From positions 1-64,000 of the forward strand of contig JAJDXG010000038.1 of assembly GCA_022823365.1 (NCBI GenBank): a stretch of 64,000 bases of DNA, in the 5' to 3' direction. The position numbers and the translations under genes were made by a program. Of this stretch, positions 1-8,386 are shown piece after piece. Position 1 is the stretch's first letter; each line of letters opens with the position of its first letter. Under the pieces are notes generated by a model. It saw nothing but the letters and a program-made list of their open reading frames with translations. It was not told where the DNA came from and did not search any database. Origin of the DNA: Gemmatimonadota bacterium (lineage in GTDB: Bacteria; Gemmatimonadota; Gemmatimonadetes; Longimicrobiales; Gaopeijiaceae).

Positions 1-471
1 CATGTTGTGGAGCCGGTCGGCGAGCTTGATGAGGATCACCCGGGCATCCTGCACCATCGACACGAGCAGCTTGCGGTAGTTCTCGACCTGCCGTTCCGCA
101 TTCGACCGGAAGCGCACGCGCCCGATCTTCGTGACGCCGTCCACGATGCCCGCCACCTCTGCGCCGAACTGGGCCTCCACATCGGTCAGGTCGACGGCGG
201 TGTCCTCCACCACGTCGTGGATCAGGCCCGCGGCAATGGAAGCGGTATCCAGACGCAGTTCCGCCAGGATGGTGGCGACCCCGACAGCGTGCGTGACATA
301 GCGTGCGCCGGAAGCGCGCCGCTGGCCCGCGTGTGCTTCCGCTGCGACCCGGTAGGCCCTCTCGATCCGGCTGACGTCCAGGCGGTCGGCGTACGCCTCG
401 ATGGCCGGAGCAAGATGCGCGGGCAGTTTCTGAACCGCGTTCCTGGCAATCGTGGCAGTCGAAGTCGCCAT
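1..471 (-). CDS. rel: RelA/SpoT-type (p)ppGpp synthetase/hydrolase, N-terminal part (cut by window edge)
   Basis: The first 157 codons are present; the gene runs off the window at base 1. The reading frame contains the HD-domain hydrolase signature of RSH enzymes: HAGQRRASG, then GLIHDVVEDT, then the segment ending LIKLADRLHNM. Full RSH proteins make and degrade the alarmone (p)ppGpp in the stringent response; whether the synthetase domain is intact cannot be seen here. The start is the ATG at 471, giving MATSTATIARNAV. No strong Shine-Dalgarno is visible. It is the last gene seen of the long minus-strand run and is separated from radC by 141 bases that hold a palindrome. Confidence 0.93.
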   Translation of the reverse strand, partial: MATSTATIARNAVQKLPAHLAPAIEAYADRLDVSRIERAYRVAAEAHAGQRRASGARYVTHAVGVATILAELRLDTASIAAGLIHDVVEDTAVDLTDVEAQFGAEVAGIVDGVTKIGRVRFRSNAERQVENYRKLLVSMVQDARVILIKLADRLHNM

Positions 472-511
472 ATCGGGACCCTGCGGGTGAGACAGCGGTG
501 TGCGGACTCGT

Positions 512-526
512 TCGAGCTGCGCTCGA
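512..526. promoter_or_regulatory. Palindrome upstream of rel, possible operator
   Basis: TCGAGC-TGC-GCTCGA is a perfect inverted repeat with a 3-base centre, about 40 bases upstream of the rel start. Just upstream on the minus strand is a -10-like TATGTT (plus 533-538). A repeat at the likely transcription start could be an operator or only an RNA hairpin. The regulator, if any, is unknown. Confidence 0.3.
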
Positions 527-612
527 CCAGTGAACATAATCGCCAGCCGGGTAATCCGCAGGGACCGCGCACGCGCGGCGGGGTGCAGCCGGCAGCTCCG
601 ACGGGCGGTCCG

Positions 613-1284
613 CTACATCAGGCCGTCCTGGGCCAGCGAGCGAAACGCCTCGCCCGCGATGATCACGTGGTCGAGCACCGGGATCCCGACCGTGCGGCCG
701 GCCGCCGACAGCTGCCGCGTGACCTCGCGGTCCTCGGCGGAGGGTGACGGGTTTCCGGATGGGTGGTTGTGCACCAGAATCACCGCTGCCGCGCTTTCGA
801 CGATCGCCTCCCGCAACACCTCGCGCGGATGGATGAGGGAGGCGTCCAGGATTCCGCGCGTGACAAGCACCTCGCGCAGCACGCCGTGCTGGCTGTTGAG
901 CAGAAGGGCGTGAAACTCCTCGTGGCGCAGGTCGCGCAGCCGGGGGGCCATGCGCGCATAGATGTCGCCGGGACCGCGAATCGGGTCGCGGGTGGAAAGG
1001 CGCTCCCGGACGCCCCGGCGACCCAGTTCCAGCGCCGCCAGCACCCTGGCGGCGGTCGCCTCTCCGACGCCCGCAACGCCCTCCAGGAGCCCGGCGGGGG
1101 CCGATCCCATGCGCGCCAGCGATCCCTCGCAGCGCCGCAGCAGCGCGTCCGCCACGTCCATCGCGCTCGCGCCCCTGCTTCCGCTGCCCACCACGAGCGA
1201 GAGCAGCTCGCGGGTCGCCAGCCCGTGTACGCCCACCTCCCGCAGGCGTTCGCGCGGGCGGTCGCCGCGCGGCCATTCGCGCAT
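613..1284 (-). CDS. radC: RadC family JAB-domain protein
   Basis: This 223-residue protein has the RadC layout. An N-terminal helix-hairpin-helix part reads LLEGVAGVGEATAARVLAALELG, and a C-terminal JAMM/JAB metalloprotease-like domain carries the metal-binding motif HNHPSGNPSPSAED and ends in DHVIIAG. The true role of RadC is unsettled: it was first linked to recombinational repair, but in E. coli that phenotype was reassigned. The ATG at 1284 gives MREWPRGDRPRERL, the usual family start, although the frame stays open further upstream inside secA. It follows secA after 14 bases, so the two are probably co-transcribed. Confidence 0.93.
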   Translation of the reverse strand: MREWPRGDRPRERLREVGVHGLATRELLSLVVGSGSRGASAMDVADALLRRCEGSLARMGSAPAGLLEGVAGVGEATAARVLAALELGRRGVRERLSTRDPIRGPGDIYARMAPRLRDLRHEEFHALLLNSQHGVLREVLVTRGILDASLIHPREVLREAIVESAAAVILVHNHPSGNPSPSAEDREVTRQLSAAGRTVGIPVLDHVIIAGEAFRSLAQDGLM

Positions 1285-1298
1285 CGGGCGGGGGGGTG

Positions 1299-4200
1299 TC
1301 AGGCGGCGCGCCCGTGGCACTTCTTGTATTTCTTTCCCGAGCCGCAGGGACAGGGCGCGTTGCGTCCCGGGCGGGCCTCGACGGTGACCGGCCGGGACTT
1401 GCGCGCCTCCCCGCGGTTGGTTGCCAGGGTGGACACGTCCGTTGCGGGACCGGTAGCGGCGCGCGCGCTCCGGGCGACGCCGGTCGCATCGACTCGTCCC
1501 GGCACGTCCGCCCGGCGGGAGACCGGAGCAGCCGGCCGTGCGCGGCTGGTGGCGGCCGATGTCTCCTGCGGACCCGTATAGGTGAGGCGCTGGCCCCCCA
1601 TCGGGCGCCGCCGGACCGGTGGCTGCTGTTCGACCTGCGCCCGCAGGATGAGCGACGCCAGCGTCTTGCGCAGATCGTGCATGAGGTCCACGAACATGTC
1701 GTAGGCCTCTTTCTTGTATTCGACCAGGGGGTCCTTCTGCCCCCAGCTGCGGTACGAGATGGACGCCTTGAGGTGGTCGAGGTCGTACAGGTGATCCTTC
1801 CACTTCTGGTCGATCACCGACAGCAGGATATAGGAGGTGACGCGTTCCGCGGTCTCGCCGAATCCCTCCAGCTTGCGCCGGAAAGCGTCCCTTCCGGCCT
1901 CGTTGACAAGTGTCGCCAGATCCTCGTGGTCCAGTTCCGGGACCGACTCGTCCCCATCGGGCAGATCGTTCACGAGCACCAGGAATTCGAGCAGCAGGCG
2001 GCGCTTGAGACCGGCCAGGTCCCATTCCTCCTCGGGGCTGGAGGCGGGCACATACTCGTCCAGCGTGCTCCCGAGGGCGTACTCGACCATCTCCCAGATC
2101 TCGCCCTTGAGATCCTCTCCCCCCTCCAGCGCGAACAGGCGCAGGTCGTAGATGACCTCGCGCTGCTGGTTCATGACATCGTCGTAGTCGAGAAGCCGCT
2201 TGCGCGCCTCGAAGTTGTTCCCCTCCACGCGCACCTGGGCCCTTCCGATCGAGCGCGTAACCAGGGGATGCGCGATCACCTCGCCTTCCTCGGCGCCGAG
2301 CTTCTCCATGGCCCCCGCCACGCGGTCCGACATGAACAGACGCATCAGGTCGTCTTCGAGGGAGAGGAAGAACTGCGAGGTTCCCGGGTCGCCCTGGCGT
2401 CCGGCGCGCCCCCTGAGCTGGCGATCGATGCGGCGCGAGTCGTGCCGCGCCGATCCGAGAATGTGGAGGCCGCCGACCTCGACGACGAAGTCGTCCGGCT
2501 TCTTCTCCAGGTCCACGGTGACCCGGCGTGGATCGACCGGATAGAGTTCGGCCAGGTCGAGCCCGCGGGCGCGCGCCCAGCCTACGGTGCGCGCGTCCTT
2601 GACCCCCTCGCCCAGTTTGATGTCGGTGCCGCGGCCGGCCATGTTGGTGGCGATGGTCACCGCCCCCGGGCGCCCCGCCTCGGCCACGATCTCCGCCTCG
2701 CGGAGGTGCTGCTTGGCATTGAGCACGTTATGGCGGATGCCACGCCGCTTGAGCATGCGGGAAAGCGTTTCCGAGACATCCACGTTGGTGGTGCCGACCA
2801 GCACGGGCAGCTCCAGCCGGTTGAAATGCCCGATCTCGTCCATGAGCGCGTTGTACTTCTCGCGTACGGTGCGGAAGATGAGGTCGTCGCGGTCGTCGCG
2901 GATCACAGGCCGGTTGGTCGGGATCACCATCACGTCCAGGCCGTAGATCTGGTGGAATTCGTTCTCCTCCGTCTCCGCGGTTCCGGTCATCCCCGCCAGC
3001 TTGTCGTACATGCGGAAGTAGTTCTGGATGGTGATGGTGGCGAGCGTCTGGGTCTCGCCCCGCACCTCCACGCCCTCCTTCGCCTCCACCGCCTGGTGCA
3101 GGCCATCGCTCCACCGCCGGCCCGGCATCTGCCGCCCGGTGAACTCGTCCACGATCACCACGGCGCCGTTCTCGCCGAGGATGTACTGCTCGTTGCGATG
3201 ATAGAGCGCGTATGCCTTCAGCAACTGGTGAATGACGTGGATCTTCTGGCTCTTGGTCGCGTACTCGCCCTCGAGCGCCTGAACGCGTTCCCGCCGGTCG
3301 TCCACTGAGAGCGTCTCGTCTACCTCCAGCTGCCCCATCTCCTCGGAGAGATCCGGCACGACGAAGGCGTCGGGATCTCCCGGTGACAGCGTGTCCAGGC
3401 CCTTGTCCGAGAGGTGCACGTTGTGCCCCTTCTCATCCATCGCGAACAGCAGGAGTTCGTCGATCTCGTGCAGGCGCTTCTCGCGCATGTAGTCGCCTTC
3501 GACCTTCTGCACCAGCTTCTGAATCCCCGGATCCTCGGCGAAGAGCTTGAGCAGACGCTTGTTCCTCGGCGTCCCCCGCTTGACCGCCAGCAGGCTCTCG
3601 CCGGCGCCGTGCTCGTTGCCCGCCTCCAGTTCCCGGTGCGCGGCGGCCACCAGCTCACCGGTGATCTTCGATTGCTGCCGATAGAGTCTCCCGACCAGCG
3701 GCGCCATCTGCTTGAACGGCGTCGAGGTGTCGCGCCCGACGGGGCCGGAGATGATCAGCGGCGTTCGAGCCTCGTCGATGAGAATGGAGTCCACCTCGTC
3801 GATGATCGCGAAGGGATGCCCGCGCTGTACCCGCTGCGCGAGATCGTGGACCATGTTGTCGCGCAGGTAGTCGAACCCGAACTCGTTGTTGGTCCCGTAG
3901 GTGATGTCCGCGAGGTACGCCTGCCGGCGCTCCTCCGAACCGGGCTGGTGCTCGTCGATCACATCCGTGGTGAGGCCCAGCGATTCATAGATGTAGCCCA
4001 TCCACTGGGCGTCGCGGCGGGCCAGGTAGGAGTTGACGGTGACGAGGTGCGCTCCCCGCCCCGCGAGGGAGTTCAGGTAGAGCGGCATCGTCGCCACCAG
4101 GGTCTTGCCTTCGCCGGTGGCCATTTCGGCGGCCTTGCCCTGGTGGAGCGCAATCGCCCCGATCAACTGGACATCGTAGGGGACCATGTCCCAGACCAGA

Positions 4201-4595
4201 TCGTGCCCGGTCACCCGCACCGTGGATCCGACGAGCCTCCGGCACGCCTCCTTGACGACGGCAAAAGCCTCGGGAAGGATGTCGTCGAGAGCCTGTTCGA
4301 GTTCGGCGAGATAGCCCTTGTCGAGTTCGGCGATCCTGAGGCCGAGGCTCTCCCGCTCGGACGGATCCTGAGACCGGCTCTTGCGTTCGCGAAGGTCCTG
4401 CACCTGGTCGAGAACGGGACCCACCCGTTCGTGGATACGGGCACGGAACTCGTCCGTCTTGCCGCGCAGCTCATCCCGCGAGATCCCGGCCAGTCCCTCC
4501 TGGATCCCGTTGATCTCGTCGACCAGGGGCTGGAGCTTTCGCGCTTCCCGGGCGTGCCGGTCTCCGAACACCTTCCTGGCGAATGCCTTGATCAT
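1299..4595 (-). CDS. secA: Preprotein translocase ATPase SecA
   Basis: SecA is the motor that pushes unfolded proteins through SecYEG. The 1098-residue frame has the Walker A ATGEGKTL, the DEVDSILIDEARTPL motif, the helicase motif GRAGRQGDPGTSQFFLSLEDD and a C-terminal zinc motif CPCGSGKKYKKCHG that in other SecA proteins binds SecB and lipid. It is longer than E. coli SecA (901 residues), mainly through an insert in the N-terminal half and a low-complexity linker before the zinc motif; this is common outside Proteobacteria. The ATG overlaps the nadD stop by 4 bases (ATGA), which suggests translational coupling. SecY and SecE are encoded elsewhere in the window. Confidence 0.98.
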   Translation of the reverse strand: MIKAFARKVFGDRHAREARKLQPLVDEINGIQEGLAGISRDELRGKTDEFRARIHERVGPVLDQVQDLRERKSRSQDPSERESLGLRIAELDKGYLAELEQALDDILPEAFAVVKEACRRLVGSTVRVTGHDLVWDMVPYDVQLIGAIALHQGKAAEMATGEGKTLVATMPLYLNSLAGRGAHLVTVNSYLARRDAQWMGYIYESLGLTTDVIDEHQPGSEERRQAYLADITYGTNNEFGFDYLRDNMVHDLAQRVQRGHPFAIIDEVDSILIDEARTPLIISGPVGRDTSTPFKQMAPLVGRLYRQQSKITGELVAAAHRELEAGNEHGAGESLLAVKRGTPRNKRLLKLFAEDPGIQKLVQKVEGDYMREKRLHEIDELLLFAMDEKGHNVHLSDKGLDTLSPGDPDAFVVPDLSEEMGQLEVDETLSVDDRRERVQALEGEYATKSQKIHVIHQLLKAYALYHRNEQYILGENGAVVIVDEFTGRQMPGRRWSDGLHQAVEAKEGVEVRGETQTLATITIQNYFRMYDKLAGMTGTAETEENEFHQIYGLDVMVIPTNRPVIRDDRDDLIFRTVREKYNALMDEIGHFNRLELPVLVGTTNVDVSETLSRMLKRRGIRHNVLNAKQHLREAEIVAEAGRPGAVTIATNMAGRGTDIKLGEGVKDARTVGWARARGLDLAELYPVDPRRVTVDLEKKPDDFVVEVGGLHILGSARHDSRRIDRQLRGRAGRQGDPGTSQFFLSLEDDLMRLFMSDRVAGAMEKLGAEEGEVIAHPLVTRSIGRAQVRVEGNNFEARKRLLDYDDVMNQQREVIYDLRLFALEGGEDLKGEIWEMVEYALGSTLDEYVPASSPEEEWDLAGLKRRLLLEFLVLVNDLPDGDESVPELDHEDLATLVNEAGRDAFRRKLEGFGETAERVTSYILLSVIDQKWKDHLYDLDHLKASISYRSWGQKDPLVEYKKEAYDMFVDLMHDLRKTLASLILRAQVEQQPPVRRRPMGGQRLTYTGPQETSAATSRARPAAPVSRRADVPGRVDATGVARSARAATGPATDVSTLATNRGEARKSRPVTVEARPGRNAPCPCGSGKKYKKCHGRAA

Positions 4596-5293
4596 CGTTC
4601 CGTCCAGCGCGTCGCGCGCGTCATGGCACGGTGGCGACCGGCTCCGGCACCGCCGGAAGCTACTCCCCCGGCCGCGATGTACGGGCGTTCCGCGTATGGG
4701 TACAGCCCTTCCCGCCTCACGATCGCGCGGACCGGGTCGGGCACCAGATACCGAATCCGGCGTTCCTCGCCGAATCGCGTCCGAATCTCGCTCGACGAGA
4801 CGTCGATCCGGGTGACGGGCAGTTGCTCGTGCTTCACTCCAGGGGACGGCACCCGTCCGAAGGAGCCGCCGCCGGGGACCATGACCACCACCCGCGCCAG
4901 GCGCGCGATCTCGGCGGGTTCCCGCCAGCTGTGGAAGGCCGCCGCCTGATCGGGACCGATCAGCAGGAACAGGCGGGTCGCGGTTCCGGCGGCCACGAGC
5001 TCCCGCAGCGTGTCGACCGTATAGGAGGTGCCCTTCCGGCGCACCTCACGGTCGCTTACCCGGAAGCGTTCGTCGCCGGCCACGGCCGCACGGGTCATTT
5101 CCAGGCGAACCTCGGGGGACGACAGTCGCCACGGGCGCTTGTGGGGAGGATGCCCGCACGGGATCCACACGATGCGGTGCACGGGAAGAGCGTCGTAGGC
5201 GTCCTGCGCAACCGTCAGGTGCCCGATGTGGGGCGGGTCGAAGGTTCCCCCGAAGAGCGCGACCCCCCCGGAAGCACGCTCATCCGACATCAC
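4592..5293 (-). CDS. nadD: Nicotinate-nucleotide adenylyltransferase NadD
   Basis: NadD transfers AMP to nicotinate mononucleotide, the penultimate step of NAD synthesis. The 233-residue protein begins with the nucleotidyltransferase motif GGTFDPPHIGHL, has PCGHPPHKR, and near the C-terminus carries the second signature as SSSEIRTR (usual form ISSTxIR). The C-terminus has about 30 extra residues after VRREGLYPY. Its start overlaps the bamD stop by 14 bases and its stop overlaps the secA start by 4, so bamD, nadD and secA look like one transcription unit. Confidence 0.96.
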   Translation of the reverse strand: MMSDERASGGVALFGGTFDPPHIGHLTVAQDAYDALPVHRIVWIPCGHPPHKRPWRLSSPEVRLEMTRAAVAGDERFRVSDREVRRKGTSYTVDTLRELVAAGTATRLFLLIGPDQAAAFHSWREPAEIARLARVVVMVPGGGSFGRVPSPGVKHEQLPVTRIDVSSSEIRTRFGEERRIRYLVPDPVRAIVRREGLYPYAERPYIAAGGVASGGAGAGRHRAMTRATRWTER

Positions 5294-6035
5294 GGACCTC
5301 CTCCGCTTCCGGTGAATCCGGATACCGGTCGAGCAGCCTCTGGCGCGCCTCGGTCGCCTCTTCCTCGTACTCCAGGCGCTGGTAGGTGCGATAGATGAAG
5401 AGCAGGGCGGCCGGGGCCGCGGTGGTATCGGGATAGCCCTCGAGCGCCTGCTCGAAGTAGATGAGTCCGGAATCCAGCAAGCTGCGCCGGAAGTAGAACT
5501 CGCCCCGGTTGACGTCCCTCCACGCCAGCTTTTCCACCATGACGTTGCGGATCGAATCGGCCTCTGCAGCCTCCTGGCTGCCCGGGTAGTCGAGCGTCAC
5601 CGCCTGACAGGACGACAGCGCCTGCACGGTATACTGCTGGTCGCGGTCGAGGATCGGCGACAGGCGCGAGTGCGAGCGGCACAGCCCCAGGGCGGCGTCG
5701 GTCATGAGCTCGTGGGTCGGATACGTGCTTGAAAAGCGAACGAATTCGGAGTTGGCGGTGATGTAGTCCCCCTTGTTGAGATAGGCCTGCGCGAGCAGCA
5801 TGCGGGCCTCGGCCATCTGATCAAAGCCCGGCGCTCCCTGCACCAGCCTCTCAAGCGCCGTCACGGCTTCATCCCAGTCTTCGCGATCGAAGGCCTCCTG
5901 CGAATACTCGAGGAGTTGAGAGGCGGTCAATCCGAAATAGGGCGGGGTGGATGAGCAGGCGGCACCCAGGCATACGACCAGTGCGGACAGCACCCACGTG
6001 CGCCCGCTTCTGTACGCGCGACTTCCACTCATCAT
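5280..6035 (-). CDS. bamD: Outer membrane assembly lipoprotein BamD-like
   Basis: The 251-residue protein has a signal sequence with a lipobox ending LGAAC (Cys27), then tandem TPR-like helices in the BamD arrangement: SQEAFDREDWDEAVTALERL, then AQAYLNKGDYITANSEF, then GEFYFRRSLLDSGLIYFEQ. BamD is the lipoprotein partner of BamA in inserting outer-membrane beta-barrels. A good Shine-Dalgarno (AGGAGAG, plus about 6046-6052) lies 10 bases before the ATG at 6035. The frame remains open upstream but without family similarity. BamA is not in the window. Confidence 0.85.
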   Translation of the reverse strand: MMSGSRAYRSGRTWVLSALVVCLGAACSSTPPYFGLTASQLLEYSQEAFDREDWDEAVTALERLVQGAPGFDQMAEARMLLAQAYLNKGDYITANSEFVRFSSTYPTHELMTDAALGLCRSHSRLSPILDRDQQYTVQALSSCQAVTLDYPGSQEAAEADSIRNVMVEKLAWRDVNRGEFYFRRSLLDSGLIYFEQALEGYPDTTAAPAALLFIYRTYQRLEYEEEATEARQRLLDRYPDSPEAEEVRDVG

Positions 6036-6123
6036 CGGCACCGAACTCTCCTGAAAAGCACCAACGCCCGTTCCCATGGTGAAGGATCGCGAAAGAAGGC
6101 GGGCGCGTCCATGAACGGATGAC

Positions 6124-7260
6124 TCATCCTGCCCGGTAAAAGTCCCGAATCGCCCGCGCAACCCCTGCTGCACGTTCCTTCCCCAGCTCCGGGAACACCG
6201 GAAGGCTGACCACTTCCCGGCACGCAGCCTCGGCCACCGGAAGATCGCCGGGGCGATAGCCGAGTTCCGCGAAGCAGGGCTGCAGGTGCAGCGGTCGCGG
6301 ATAGTAGAGCCCTGTCTCCAGTCCCCTCTGGCGCAAGTGGCTCCGAAGCCGGTCCCTCTCACGCGCCCGAATGGTGTATTGATGGTAGGTGTGGAAGTTC
6401 CCGGACCGAACCCGGGGGCGGACGACGCCGGAGACCCCGGCCAGCATCTCGTCGTAGATCGCGGCGTTGGTCCTGCGGGCCTCCGTCCAGCCGGTCAGCC
6501 GGGGCAGCTTCGCGTGCAGCACCGCGGCTTGCAGGGAATCCAGACGGCTGTTTACCCCGACCGCGTCGTGGCGCCCGCCGCTCACCCCTCCGTGCGCGCG
6601 CAGCCTGCGAAGCCGCCGCGCGAGCGCTCCGTCGTCGGTGACGACCATGCCGCCATCGCCGAACGCTCCCAGGTTCTTGGTAGGAAAGAAGCTGACGGTC
6701 CCCGCCGTTCCGGAAGCCCCTGCGAAGGCGATTTCGCCTCCGAGCGACCGCTGCCGGGCGCCGAGCGCCTGGGCCGCGTCTTCGACCACCCGGGCACCCC
6801 GATCGCGCGCGAGCTCAAGCAATGCGGCCATGGGCGCCATCTGCCCGAACAGATGCACGGGAAGGACGACCCGGGTGCGATCGCTCCAGCACGCGCGCAC
6901 GGTGTCCGCATCCAGGTTGAAGGTCTCCGGGTCCACGTCGCAGAAGACCGGGCGGAGGCCCGCGTTCCACACCGCTCCGGCGGTCCCGAAGAAGGTAAAG
7001 GCGGGCACGATCACCTCGTCGGAACGACCGAGTCCGAGGGCGCGCAACACGAGCCAGATGGCGTCGGTGCCGTTGGCGCATCCGACGGCGTGACGCACGC
7101 CGATTCCCTCCGCCACGGCTTCCTCGAACGCCTCGACCGCGGGTCCCAGCACGAATCGCTGGCTTTCGACCACCTCGGTGAGCGCGCGATCGATCTCCAC
7201 CCGCATGGTGTCGTACTGTGCCCGCAGGTCGACCAGCGGAGTGCGTGTCAGCACGCCCAC
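6124..7260 (-). CDS. DegT/DnrJ/EryC1/StrS sugar aminotransferase (WbpE-like)
   Basis: A PLP-dependent aminotransferase of the sugar family, 378 residues. The visible motifs are the N-terminal LVDLRAQYD, CANGTDAIWLVLRALG, the fold motif EDAAQALGA and the PLP-lysine segment FFPTKNLGAFGDGG. The overall pattern resembles WbpE, which aminates the 3-keto form of UDP-GlcNAc-uronic acid. A nucleotide-sugar dehydrogenase of WbpA type lies two genes upstream, so a role in an aminated uronic-acid sugar for a surface glycan is likely, but the exact substrate cannot be read from sequence. Its start overlaps the upstream TPR gene by 13 bases. Confidence 0.88.
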   Translation of the reverse strand: MGVLTRTPLVDLRAQYDTMRVEIDRALTEVVESQRFVLGPAVEAFEEAVAEGIGVRHAVGCANGTDAIWLVLRALGLGRSDEVIVPAFTFFGTAGAVWNAGLRPVFCDVDPETFNLDADTVRACWSDRTRVVLPVHLFGQMAPMAALLELARDRGARVVEDAAQALGARQRSLGGEIAFAGASGTAGTVSFFPTKNLGAFGDGGMVVTDDGALARRLRRLRAHGGVSGGRHDAVGVNSRLDSLQAAVLHAKLPRLTGWTEARRTNAAIYDEMLAGVSGVVRPRVRSGNFHTYHQYTIRARERDRLRSHLRQRGLETGLYYPRPLHLQPCFAELGYRPGDLPVAEAACREVVSLPVFPELGKERAAGVARAIRDFYRAG

Positions 7261-8261
7261 TCAAGATCTTCCGGCCATCCCGGAGGCCCGCCGCGCCGAC
7301 CCTCCTCCCCCTCCATCGCCCCACGGCCCTGGTCGTCGCCGGCGGACACCCCGAAACGCAGCTGGTCGATCCATTGCTCGGCTCGGCGGGCGAGCGCTCG
7401 CGACGCCGACGGATCCTCCCGCGCCGCCCCTCCGAAGGCATCCACGGCCTCGGCGCAGCGGGCGAAGGACACCAGCAGTTCGCCCAGCTCGAAATAGGCC
7501 CGGGCGAGGTGGGTCCGGGGTTCGCCCCGAGCCACGGTTTCCTGAATCAGGGTCAGAGCTCCCTCGTGGTCGCCGTCATTCCGGAATTCCTGCGCAAGAT
7601 CGTAGGAGCACTTGCCGATGTGCCAGCCGGCATCGCGCTGCTGCCGCGTCGGCACCATCTCCTCGAACCGCCGATAGAACGCGAGGGCGGACTCGCAGGC
7701 CCCCACTTCTTCGTAGGCCAGGGCGGTCTCGTAGACCACTTCCGGCACCGAGTCGCCCGAGAGGGCGCGCTGGAAGAAGACGAGCGCGCGCGCGTGTTCC
7801 CCGTTGGCGGCATAGTGCGACGCCAGGGGGAAGGCCAGACCGGCGAAGTTGACATCCGGATTGAGTTCCGCGGCGGCTTCGAGCGCGGACGCCAGCGCAA
7901 AGCGATCCGCCTGCTGCCGGGCCGTGCGTGCCAGGCGAACCAGGTCGGAGACCGCCTGGTCGACCAGGCCGGGCTCGACCTCGATGGCGAGCCGGTAGGC
8001 CTGCCTCGCTTCGTCCACGCGCCCCAGGCGGGCGTAGGCATGCGCCACGCGCAGATGCGCGTCCCCGGAACCGGCTCCACGGCGCACGGCCAACCGGTAT
8101 TCGGCGAGCGCTTCCTCGTAGTCGCCATGCGCCCAGGCCTGGTCACCGCGCAGGGTGGCGCCGTCCTCCGCGGCGCGCGTCACGCAGGCGGCTGCGGCAA
8201 CCGCGATCAGGCAGCTCCCCCGCAACCACCCGGCGATCCTGTCTCTTCCGTGCTCAAACAT
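7248..8261 (-). CDS. TPR-repeat protein, probable lipoprotein
   Basis: A 337-residue protein with an N-terminal hydrophobic segment ending AAAAC (Cys26). This lipobox is weak because position -3 is Ala, so either lipidation or ordinary signal cleavage is possible. The rest is alpha-helical repeats of TPR type, for example GDQAWAHGDYEEALAEYRLA and HAYARLGRVDEARQAYRLA. Such proteins act as binding scaffolds in the periplasm. Placement between the two sugar-nucleotide enzymes and just before bamD suggests envelope or glycan assembly, but that is inference from position. The ATG at 8261 was chosen because the signal sequence begins there; longer starts run into the dehydrogenase gene. Confidence 0.75.
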   Translation of the reverse strand: MFEHGRDRIAGWLRGSCLIAVAAAACVTRAAEDGATLRGDQAWAHGDYEEALAEYRLAVRRGAGSGDAHLRVAHAYARLGRVDEARQAYRLAIEVEPGLVDQAVSDLVRLARTARQQADRFALASALEAAAELNPDVNFAGLAFPLASHYAANGEHARALVFFQRALSGDSVPEVVYETALAYEEVGACESALAFYRRFEEMVPTRQQRDAGWHIGKCSYDLAQEFRNDGDHEGALTLIQETVARGEPRTHLARAYFELGELLVSFARCAEAVDAFGGAAREDPSASRALARRAEQWIDQLRFGVSAGDDQGRGAMEGEEGRRGGPPGWPEDLEWAC

Positions 8262-8386
8262 GCGTCCCCTACCGGGATCGCGCCCCACAGGTTCCGGGAT
8301 GCAGGCCGCGTGGCAGCGGCCGCGGTGACGGACAGCCCGTCGACAAACTCCCCGCGGCAATCGAGCGGCGATGCATCCACGGACGG

